Shown here piece by piece: positions 21,008 through 28,185 of a stretch of DNA of 64,000 nt. Each line of letters begins with the position of its first letter. The first letter of the stretch is position 1. This DNA is from CAWEWH01 sp963812775. GTDB taxonomy: Bacteria; Pseudomonadota; Alphaproteobacteria; Rhizobiales; Beijerinckiaceae. The translations under genes were made by a program, and so were the position numbers. Location: NCBI GenBank assembly GCA_963812775.1, contig CAWEWH010000003.1, positions 248,001 to 312,000 of the forward strand, written 5' to 3'. The notes under the pieces are model-generated. The model did not search any database, had not been told where the DNA came from, and saw only the letters and a list, made by a program, of their open reading frames with translations.

Positions 21008-21442
21008 TCACACCGCCTTGGTCGACGGCGACTTGCCCTCGGGCCGAACCCGCGGGTCGCCCGTGGGTTCGGCGCGGGACGCGATGGACCAGCGGCTGGC
21101 GAAGAAGTTCCAAGCCAGCATGATCACCGTGGCCACCGGAACCGCGATGATGATCGGCAGGCCGACGAGGTCGCACATCAGGAACAGGAGCGCGACGGTG
21201 GCGGGATAGTTTGCCGCCATGGCGACGGCATAGCGCAAGAAGGCGCGCAGCGATTTCGGCTCGCGGAACGTCACGCTCGCGTGGAGGGCATAGCCGGTAC
21301 CCACCACCACCAGGTACGACGCGGCGCTCGACAGCACGTAGTGCACGTTGAAGCGGTCGAGCGACAGCATGATGATGTTGTGCAGCACCGCGCAGGCCAG
21401 CCCAATGACGATGAATCGGGTTCCTGTTTGCAGAAGCGCCAT
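21008..21442 (-). CDS. GtrA family membrane protein
   Basis: A 144-residue protein with four membrane helices and the GtrA pattern: TRFIVIGLACAVLHNIIM at the N-terminus, YALHASVTFRE in the middle and MLAWNFFASRWSI near the end. GtrA proteins are thought to help flip or move polyprenyl-phosphate-linked sugars across the membrane. The ATG at 21442 overlaps the stop codon of the upstream methyltransferase (ATGA), a sign of coupled translation. The tail is charged and lies in the cytoplasm by the positive-inside rule. Confidence 0.9.
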   Translation of the reverse strand: MALLQTGTRFIVIGLACAVLHNIIMLSLDRFNVHYVLSSAASYLVVVGTGYALHASVTFREPKSLRAFLRYAVAMAANYPATVALLFLMCDLVGLPIIIAVPVATVIMLAWNFFASRWSIASRAEPTGDPRVRPEGKSPSTKAV

Positions 21443-22227
21443 CAGGAGGGCCTCCGCGCCGGCCGGCACAGGGTGACGTAGACGCAGGCATTGTCGCGCG
21501 TCACCCATTGGGGCGTCACGCGATCCTCGATCCAGGCACGCGCGTTCATGATCGCTGCGACCGGCACGCACAAGAGCCGCCCCACGAGCGGGATGCGCCG
21601 CAGCGCCTCGACCGCGCAGGTCAGACGCACCATGGTGGCCCAGGCCAGCGGGCCGACCACCGCGACGCAGTCGACGACGCTGAAGCCGCGCGTCTCGATC
21701 TCGTTGACGAGACCCTGGCGCGTCCAGCGGCGGTGGTCCTCGGGATGCGGATGATAGAGCCATACCCCATGCGTCGACAGGATCATCGATCCCTCCGGGC
21801 GCAGCACGCGCAATGCTTCCCCGAGATACATGTCGAGGTCGCGGACGTGCTCGAGAACCTGGAACGAGAGAACAACGTCGGCACTGGCGTCCCCGGCCGC
21901 GAGCCGGCCACTGGGCTCGATGGCGATCTCGGCGTCGCCGCCGAAATCGGCGCCGCGATAAGTGACGCCGCGGTCGGCGAAGAGCGGCTCATAAGGGCGC
22001 GCGCCGCAACCGAAATCGATCGCCACGGCGCCCGGCCTGGCGACGGCAGCCGCGAAGCCGGCGATGACGCGCTGCATGCCGCGCAGCACCAGCCAATCGG
22101 TGTCCCATAGCCGTGGCGCGAGACGCCGCCGCTGCTCGGCGTGAGGCTGCAGCGCCCGCCCGGCTTGCCGCCCCACCTCGACCCCGGCGGCAGCGGTTGC
22201 GTCCACGTCGTGTTGCACGAGTGCCAA
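21442..22227 (-). CDS. Class I SAM-dependent methyltransferase
   Basis: A 261-residue methyltransferase with AVAIDFGCGARPYEPLF as motif I, VTYRGADFGGD as the acidic strand, and ADVVLSFQVLEHVRDLDMYL with VLRPEGSMILSTHG as later motifs. The YHPHPEDHRRWTR segment is common in methyltransferases of polysaccharide clusters. It stands between the GT4 gene (nine-base gap) and gtrA (four-base overlap), and probably modifies the sugar product of this operon. The start at 22227 is kept because of the close spacing to the GT4 stop; an internal start is possible. Confidence 0.86.
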   Translation of the reverse strand: MALVQHDVDATAAAGVEVGRQAGRALQPHAEQRRRLAPRLWDTDWLVLRGMQRVIAGFAAAVARPGAVAIDFGCGARPYEPLFADRGVTYRGADFGGDAEIAIEPSGRLAAGDASADVVLSFQVLEHVRDLDMYLGEALRVLRPEGSMILSTHGVWLYHPHPEDHRRWTRQGLVNEIETRGFSVVDCVAVVGPLAWATMVRLTCAVEALRRIPLVGRLLCVPVAAIMNARAWIEDRVTPQWVTRDNACVYVTLCRPARRPS

Positions 22228-22236
22228 GGGCTGCTC

Positions 22237-23427
22237 CTAGGGGGCGGTGACGACCGGGCACGATTGCGGCGATTTCTCCCGCAGCAGCCCGGCGATGATG
22301 TCGCGGTATTCCGCCGCCGCGCGCGCCCAGTCGTAGCGCTGCGCCACGTAGGCGGCCCGCTGCTGGGCGTCCTGGCGCGACGGTGCACGCGCCAGTACTG
22401 CTGCGACGACAGGCCAGAACGATGCCGCGGTTGCGGCCGGATCGCGGGCATCGACGGCAACGCCATGGATGAGCGGCCCGAGATCGGTGTCGGCGTCGCG
22501 CGTCTCGGCGCCGCAGATCACCGGCAGTCCGCAGGCGAGCGCCTCCTGCACGACGAGCGGCAGCCCCTCGCCGACGCTCGGCAGCACGAAGGCATCGCTC
22601 GCCTGGTAGAGGGGCGCGAGCGCGGCACCCGCGAGGTTGGACAAGACCTTGACGTTGTCGCGCCCCCAGGCGGCCGGCGACAACGGTCCCCAGCCGGCGA
22701 ACACCCACGTCACGTGCGGCGCCATGCGGGCGAGCCGCTCGAGGACGTGGAGGCCCTTCTTCTCGACGAAGCGCCCGACAAAGAGCGCCATCGGCCCCTC
22801 CGCCGGCAGGCCGAGACGCACGCGAAGCGCCTGCTTCTCGCTGGCGTCGGCAAGCGGCCGGAAGACATCGCGATCGACGCCGTTGAAGATGAGCTTCGGC
22901 GGGCGGCGAAAGCGGACGCCCGAAAAGTATCGCCGCGTCACCTCGCTGATGAACACCACCTGGTCAGCACCCGCGAGCATCGGCCGCGCGATGCAGAGAT
23001 TTGCAAGCCGCATGGCGGCGCGCAGAGCAGCGCTGCGATACGGCACGGCGCCCACATGCTGCACAATGGCGGCGGGCTTGCCGAGGAAGCGCGCCGCCAG
23101 CAGGGCAACGACGCTGGTAAGATAGAGGCTGTCGTGGACGAGCACCGCGTCGGCCTTGCGTGTCTCGCGGACGACCGTCCGCAAGGCGGCCGGGCCCGGC
23201 AGCGGAAACGGCACGCCGAGCCAGCGCTCAATACCGTTGAAGACCGGCAGCGGCACGGCGCGGCCGCATCTGTCGCCGCCGTCGGGGGCGGGCGACGCAT
23301 TCGCCGCAAGCCACGTGACGTTGATGCCGAGCTTCTCGAATTCGCGCGCCAGCCGCCCGGCGACGATTTCGACGCCGCCGCGGTGGCTCTCGAAATAGTG
23401 GCTCGCCATCACGAGCTCGATCGGCAT
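22237..23427 (-). CDS. Glycosyltransferase family 4 protein
   Basis: About 396 residues with the GT-B fold: an N-terminal domain opening with IELVMASHYFESHRGGVE and a C-terminal nucleotide-sugar domain with LIFNGVDRDVF, ALFVGRFVEKKGLHVLERL, and the GT4 motif PSVGEGLPLVVQEALACGLP (EX7E). It transfers a sugar from an activated donor onto a lipid- or glycan-linked acceptor at the cytoplasmic face. I prefer the ATG at 23427; a TTG at 23439 overlaps the presumed GT2 stop. No signal peptide. Confidence 0.9.
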   Translation of the reverse strand: MPIELVMASHYFESHRGGVEIVAGRLAREFEKLGINVTWLAANASPAPDGGDRCGRAVPLPVFNGIERWLGVPFPLPGPAALRTVVRETRKADAVLVHDSLYLTSVVALLAARFLGKPAAIVQHVGAVPYRSAALRAAMRLANLCIARPMLAGADQVVFISEVTRRYFSGVRFRRPPKLIFNGVDRDVFRPLADASEKQALRVRLGLPAEGPMALFVGRFVEKKGLHVLERLARMAPHVTWVFAGWGPLSPAAWGRDNVKVLSNLAGAALAPLYQASDAFVLPSVGEGLPLVVQEALACGLPVICGAETRDADTDLGPLIHGVAVDARDPAATAASFWPVVAAVLARAPSRQDAQQRAAYVAQRYDWARAAAEYRDIIAGLLREKSPQSCPVVTAP

Positions 23428-24772
23428 GCGATCGCTCAAGCGGCGGTTCTTTGTGTTTCGGACAGTGTCGAGGCCGCCTCATGCACTTCATAGATGAATC
23501 GGCCTGCGCTGTCGCCGGCTGCGTGTCGGACGCCAGCACGGCTGCCGGCATCTGCCGCGACGGCTCCTTGAAGAACGAGGCTTCGTTGCCCCCGACAATC
23601 GCCAGGAGGAAGCCGCCGAGGGCATTCTGCGCACCGATGACGAGGAGCGTGGTGCCGACGACGGCGGGAAGCACGCTGCCGATCGGCGCGAACTGATGGG
23701 CCGACCAGTAGCCCACCACGCTGAAGAGGACGATCAGCCCGCACACCACCGCGGCAAGACCCGACGCGACCATCGTTTCCAGCGACACAAAGCGCGCCAG
23801 TCGCGACGCCCTCTCGCTTGGCCGGCGATAGCCCTCGCGGATGCCGTAGAGATGGGTGGCGGCGGCGAGCAGCCCCGCCGTGTGGCTGACGCCCAGCATG
23901 GCGCCGGCGAGGATCACCCAGTAATTGCCGAGCGGGCCGCCGGCCGGCGTGAGCCAGAGTTGCATGATCGCCGCCGCGACGAGCAGAGCGAGCGACGCAC
24001 CCGCCAGGATGGCGGCGGGAAAAGCGAACACCCAGGTCGGGCTCAGCATCAACAGATAGCGCAGGTGCCTCCAGCCGTCGCGCCACGGGCGCAGGTGCGG
24101 CGGCCGTTCGCGCAGGTCCGGCTTGAGGGTGGCGGGTACCTCGGCGATGCGCTCGCCCTTGAGCGCCGCCTTGATGACCATCTCGCTGGCGAATTCCATG
24201 CCGGCGCCCGTCAGGCCAAGGCGCTGGAAAGAGCCGCGCGTGAGGGCGCGAAGGCCGCAATGCGCGTCGCTGACGCCTGTCTTGAACAGGAGGTTGAGGA
24301 TGCCGGTCAGCACAGGGTTGCCGATGTAGCGGTTCTTCCACGGCATGGCGCCCGGCATGATGGTGCCGCGGAAGCGCGATCCCATGCACAGGTCGGCGCC
24401 CTCCATCAGCGCCTCGACCATGCCGACGCCGTCGCGGAAATCGTAGGAGCCGTCGGCGTCGCCCATGACCAGGTATCGGCCGCGCGCGGCCGCCGCGCCG
24501 CCGATCAGGGCGGCGCCATAGCCGCGCGCCGCCACCGCCACGACCCTGCCGCCAAGCGCGCTCGCGACGGCCTGGCTGCCGTCGGTGCTGCCATTGTCGG
24601 CGATGACGATTTCGCCCCTAAGGCCGAAACGGCCGTCGAGCTCGTCGAGGGCGGCGCGGGCATTGGCCATGCAGGCCGGCAGCGACCTCACCTCGTTGAG
24701 GCAAGGCATGATGATGCTCACGTCGATGACGCTTCCGGCATCGGCCGTCTCGGCGGAGCCACCGTGCTGCAT
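23228..24772 (-). CDS. Glycosyltransferase family 2 protein with membrane domain
   Basis: The N-terminal GT2 domain shows VSIIMPCLNEVRSLPACM, IVIADNGSTDGSQ and GDADGSYDFRD (the DxD metal site), followed by a dolichol-phosphate-mannose-synthase-like region and four to five membrane helices (for example AAILAGASLALLVAAAIM). Such enzymes load a sugar onto polyprenyl phosphate. Start: ATG at 24772 with AGGAG six bases upstream. As read, the frame runs 200 bases into the GT4 gene and ends in arginine-rich residues that look like shadow coding; a shift near 23490 would give a natural end, YEVHEAASTLSETQ, with a stop at 23436. I therefore suspect an indel near the 3' end. Confidence 0.83.
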   Translation of the reverse strand: MQHGGSAETADAGSVIDVSIIMPCLNEVRSLPACMANARAALDELDGRFGLRGEIVIADNGSTDGSQAVASALGGRVVAVAARGYGAALIGGAAAARGRYLVMGDADGSYDFRDGVGMVEALMEGADLCMGSRFRGTIMPGAMPWKNRYIGNPVLTGILNLLFKTGVSDAHCGLRALTRGSFQRLGLTGAGMEFASEMVIKAALKGERIAEVPATLKPDLRERPPHLRPWRDGWRHLRYLLMLSPTWVFAFPAAILAGASLALLVAAAIMQLWLTPAGGPLGNYWVILAGAMLGVSHTAGLLAAATHLYGIREGYRRPSERASRLARFVSLETMVASGLAAVVCGLIVLFSVVGYWSAHQFAPIGSVLPAVVGTTLLVIGAQNALGGFLLAIVGGNEASFFKEPSRQMPAAVLASDTQPATAQADSSMKCMRRPRHCPKHKEPPLERSHADRARDGEPLFREPPRRRRNRRRAAGARIREARHQRHVACGECVARPRRRRQMRPRRAAAGLQRY

Positions 24773-25002
24773 CTGGAACTCCTGCCATCCCGCGAGAGGC
24801 GGAAAATAGGCGGAAAGCGTTGAGTTTCTGTTGCTTTCCCCCGACAACTTGGCCGGGGCCAGAATTGTTGCAAAAGCAGCCCCCGCCGTCACGTGTCGTC
24901 GGCGTCAGAAGCGTCAAAACGACGGCGCGGCCTCGGGGTGACAGCTTAGGCCCCGGTCGCCTTCGCGATCCTCGCGCAGACGCAGCATTTTGAGCCGCCT
25001 GC

Positions 25003-25986
25003 TCATTCGATCACCTGGTCGGCACGGACGATCAGGTTCTGCGGCACAGCAATGCCCAGCGCCTTCGCCGTGCGAAGGTTGATGACCAGTTCTGTTTGAC
25101 CCGATTGCTGCTCCATCGGCAGATCGGCCGGTTTGGCGCCCTTGAGGATGCGGCCCGCAAGCACGCCGAGCTGTTGATAGGCCTTCGAAACATCGGTGCC
25201 ATAGCTCATCAGACCGCCCACCGTCGCGAACTCGCGGAAGAAGGCAACACTTGGCAGCCCCTCGCGACTGGCGAGCGTCACGATGAGTTCGCGCCTATGG
25301 AAGAAATAAGGATCAGGCGCCACGATCAGTGCGTCGATCGTTCCGCCCGCTATCGCCGCAAAGGCGGCCTCCAGCTCACGCTCATCCGTGGCGCGCAAAA
25401 CTGTCAGCATGATGCCGGAAGACGCCGCCACCTGCTCCATATTGGCTTGCAGCAGAGCCGCGGTCGGCCCGGTCGGGTTCAGGAGGTAGCCGATCTTCTG
25501 CGCCTTCGGTACGAGTTCCCGCAGCAATTCGAGCCGCTTGCCGTCGAGCGCGGTGAGCAACTGAGCCACGCCGGTCACATTGCCGCCGGGTCGGCCGAGG
25601 CTCTCGATAAGGCCGACTTCAACCGGATCAGAGCCAGCCAAGGCAACGATCGGAATAGTCCGCGTGGCGGCTTTGGCCGCAAGCCCGGACGGGATGCCGC
25701 CGCCGCAAACAATCACGTCGACCGGGTGACGCACCAGCTCGGCTGCGAGCCCCGGCAGCCTTTCGTAGCGGCCGTCGGCGCTGCGATACTCGATCAAAAA
25801 GTTGTTACCCTCGACGAAGCCCACCTCAGCCAATCCTCTCCGAAAGGCATTGAGTTGCCCCGGAATGGCGTCGGGCGAGAGGGAATGCAGATAGCCGATC
25901 ACGGGCAGACGCGGCCGCTGCGCGCGCGCTCCAGACGCCCAGGCGACCGCGACGATGCATGCTGGGATAAACTCCCGCCGGTTCAT
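25003..25986 (-). CDS. ABC transporter substrate-binding protein (ABC_sub_bind family)
   Basis: A 327-residue exported protein. The N-terminus MNRREFIPACIVAVAWASGA is a signal peptide, and the mature part contains VIGYLHSLSPDAIPGQLNAF, VDVIVCGGGIPSGLAAK and IVALAGSDPVEVGLIESLG, all typical of the TrpX/ABC_sub_bind family. No permease or ATPase gene adjoins it, so it is an orphan binding protein as often seen in Bradyrhizobium-like genomes; ligand unknown. The start codon overlaps the stop of the upstream deletion remnant (ATGA). Confidence 0.88.
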   Translation of the reverse strand: MNRREFIPACIVAVAWASGARAQRPRLPVIGYLHSLSPDAIPGQLNAFRRGLAEVGFVEGNNFLIEYRSADGRYERLPGLAAELVRHPVDVIVCGGGIPSGLAAKAATRTIPIVALAGSDPVEVGLIESLGRPGGNVTGVAQLLTALDGKRLELLRELVPKAQKIGYLLNPTGPTAALLQANMEQVAASSGIMLTVLRATDERELEAAFAAIAGGTIDALIVAPDPYFFHRRELIVTLASREGLPSVAFFREFATVGGLMSYGTDVSKAYQQLGVLAGRILKGAKPADLPMEQQSGQTELVINLRTAKALGIAVPQNLIVRADQVIE

Positions 25987-26153
25987 TCGATCACCTCGTC
26001 GGCGCGGGCGAGGAGCGCAAGGGGGAATGACAGGCCAAGCGAATTTGCTACCTTGAGATCGCGGGCGACACGACGGACTTGTTGCGACTGACTCCTCGCC
26101 GGACCAGGCCATGCGGCTGCGACGAGACCGACCATGAACGCCCGTCGTCTCAT
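25983..26153 (-). pseudogene. Internally deleted ABC substrate-binding protein remnant
   Basis: A 56-residue open frame whose N-terminus, MRRRAFMVGLVAAAWPGPAR, is a family signal peptide followed by SQSQQVRRV, and whose C-terminus, KVANSLGLSFPLALLARADE, matches the last residues of the neighbouring binding protein (TAKALGIAVPQNLIVRADQ). Everything between, about 270 residues, is missing, and the junction is in frame. It looks like a sister gene of the 25003-25986 gene that lost its body by one deletion. The ATGA overlap with the intact gene survives, so it may now act only as a translated leader. Confidence 0.75.
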
Positions 26154-26550
26154 GCAACCGCCCCCTGGGTGGACAAAGGGGGAAGGCTAACCCAGGAGCC
26201 CTGATCTGCCCAGCGCCTGGCTTGCCGCCGCCATGACTCAGAGATGACTGGCGGCGAGACGGAGCGTCGTCGTTCGGAGAGGCCGGCGAGACGCATGGCT
26301 TCGAGGAACTTCTGTGCGATGTCAGGGCGACGAAGGCGAGCTCCAATGGATGGAAGTTCGCGAGGCGCAGTGATCCAGGATTGGTCACGTCCTCCCGGTA
26401 CGCAGGAGGCCCCTGCCCCTCGCGTTGACGATGCGCTTCAGCAAGCGCTACAGAGGCGCAAGTCCGAAGGCATTCGCTATGCAATCCGGTAACAAACGGG
26501 TTTTTCAACCGCCCGGCCGATAGCCAGATTGTTAATGCCTCCAACGACTT
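26154..26550. other. Region without supported genes upstream of tRNA-Ser
   Basis: About 400 bases. Short open frames on both strands have no recognisable family content. No repeat of the tRNA 3' end and no integrase is seen nearby, so I find no sign of an integrated element. Confidence 0.5.
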
Positions 26551-26640
26551 GGAGAGGTGGCAGAGTGGTTGAATGCACCGCACTCGAAATGCGGCATACG
26601 GGCAACCGTATCGGGGGTTCGAATCCCTCCCTCTCCGCCA
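26551..26640 (+). tRNA. tRNA-Ser (CGA)
   Basis: A 90-base class II tRNA with acceptor GGAGAGG, anticodon loop CTCGAAA (CGA), a long variable arm (CATACGGGCAACCGTATCG), T-loop GGTTCGAATCC and encoded CCA. The G at the discriminator position fits serine. Confidence 0.96.
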
Positions 26641-26746
26641 ACCGTTCACGTAGCTCCCAGAACTGTCTCCGTAATTTTGACGACAACCGTCGCCGCCCCA
26701 CATTTTAGCCCACAAATCAAACGGAGCCCGATCCTCTCGCGCGATA

Positions 26747-26863
26747 ATGAACCGGCTGACGCGAGATGAGGCCCGGCGCATCGCCGCAAATGTCGCGAGG
26801 CCGCCGGTGTTCATTGGAGCGGAGAAGTATCGGAAGTTCGACCGCCTAAGTCGTCGTCGTTGA
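26747..26863 (+). CDS. Possible 38-residue peptide
   Basis: A short frame reading MNRLTRDEARRIAANVARPP and ending in SRRR. I do not recognise it and it has no convincing ribosome binding site; it may be the leftover N-terminus of a lost gene. Listed only because it is the sole plausible reading in the 26641-26906 gap. Confidence 0.15.
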   Translation: MNRLTRDEARRIAANVARPPVFIGAEKYRKFDRLSRRR

Positions 26864-26906
26864 GCCGCGCCAAGCAAGGGTTGTCTCGAAACGAAGGAGT
26901 TCCTCG

Positions 26907-28154
26907 TCACAAGAAGCGCGCCACCGAGAAGGGTGCGATCGGAACAGTGGGGATTCGTCCGATCAAGAGATCGGCCACCACAGTCCCGGTCACCGGACCC
27001 GTGGAGAGGCCGATGTGACCGTGGCCGAAAGCGAAGAAGAGGCCACGGTGGCGAGGCGCGGGTCCAATCACTGGCAGCCCATCGGGCGTCGAAGGCCGCG
27101 ATCCCAGCCAGGGTTCGTTGTCAAGCGCGGCCCCGAGCGCGAGGGTCTGCGCCGCTTCTGCAGTAGCGCGCGAAATCTGCGCGTCGTTCGGTGGAGCGCC
27201 GCGCGGGGCGAGCTCGACCCCCGACAGGACCCGGAGCTTGTCGCCCATCGGCGCCACGATATAGCCGCCGCCGGTATCGTAGACGGGCCGGTTCAATACG
27301 GGCCCGGCGCCACGCGCAAACTGGCGGTGATAGCCGCGCTCCGAGGCAAGTGGTAGGCGATAGCCGAGCGAACGTGCAAGTTCATCGCTCCAGGCCCCAG
27401 CTGCAAGGACGGCCTGCTTGGCCCGCACGTCGCCCCCCGCCGTTCGCGCAATCCAACCGGCGCCATCTGGCGTGAGAGCCTCGACCTTGCCGCCGAGGAT
27501 GTCGCAGCCAAGCTCGCGCAAGAGCTTGGCATAGGCCTCGATCAGGCCTCCCGGATCCGCGACGGCGCCGGTCTCGGGAAACAGCAGCGCTCTTGCGAAG
27601 GGGCGCACCAAAGCCGGCTCGATATCCTTCAACTCCGTGGGGTCGAGCACGATCGCTTTGACTCGATTCTCGGCCAGGGTGGCGCGCTCGAGCGCAGAGG
27701 CCGCAAACGCGGCCTCGCTTCGATAGAGCTTGAGCCAGCCGTTGCGGGCAACAAGGGCGGAGACGCCGCAACGGGCGGCGAGACGCTCGTGCTCGTGGAA
27801 GGCCGCACCGGTGAGCGGGGCGAGCGCAGTGGCCGCTCGCCGCCAAGCCGGTTCGTTTGCCGACTTGAGAAAGGCGAAAAGCCAAGGCGCGATGCGCCAA
27901 GCGTTGCCCCAATCGACACGCAGCGCCGCGTCGCGATTTCCTGCATACCGCAGGAGACTCTTCCAGACGGCCGGGCTGGCGAGCGGAAACAATGATCCGC
28001 GGCTAATTACGCCCGCGTTGCCGTAGGACGCGCGCCTCCGAGCCTCGCCGAAATCGCAGATCGTAACCGTCAATCCGCGCTCGGCGCAGGCTATGCCGGT
28101 CGCCAAACCGACGATGCCGCCGCCAACAATCACCACATCCTTCGGTTGAGTCAT
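26907..28154 (-). CDS. FAD-dependent oxidoreductase, DadA-like D-amino-acid dehydrogenase
   Basis: About 415 residues. The N-terminus has the dinucleotide motif VVIVGGGIVGLATGIACAER, and the C-terminus has the DAO-family ending RPSTPDGLPVIGP with FAFGHGHIGLSTGPVTG. DadA-type enzymes oxidise D-amino acids to keto acids and pass electrons to the respiratory chain at the membrane. The frame is open to 28298, but the real start is probably the ATG at 28154, directly before the FAD motif. It follows the Liv transporter genes by about 30 bases on the same strand, so uptake of amino acids and their oxidation may be linked. Confidence 0.88.
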   Translation of the reverse strand: MTQPKDVVIVGGGIVGLATGIACAERGLTVTICDFGEARRRASYGNAGVISRGSLFPLASPAVWKSLLRYAGNRDAALRVDWGNAWRIAPWLFAFLKSANEPAWRRAATALAPLTGAAFHEHERLAARCGVSALVARNGWLKLYRSEAAFAASALERATLAENRVKAIVLDPTELKDIEPALVRPFARALLFPETGAVADPGGLIEAYAKLLRELGCDILGGKVEALTPDGAGWIARTAGGDVRAKQAVLAAGAWSDELARSLGYRLPLASERGYHRQFARGAGPVLNRPVYDTGGGYIVAPMGDKLRVLSGVELAPRGAPPNDAQISRATAEAAQTLALGAALDNEPWLGSRPSTPDGLPVIGPAPRHRGLFFAFGHGHIGLSTGPVTGTVVADLLIGRIPTVPIAPFSVARFL

Positions 28155-28185
28155 AATGTCTGGGACAACGGCATGGTCCACATGA

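Noticed and set aside
26551..26640. tRNA-Ser(CGA) as attachment site of a genomic island
   Set aside because: No integrase nearby and no direct repeat of the tRNA 3' end was seen in the window; flanking genes look ordinary.
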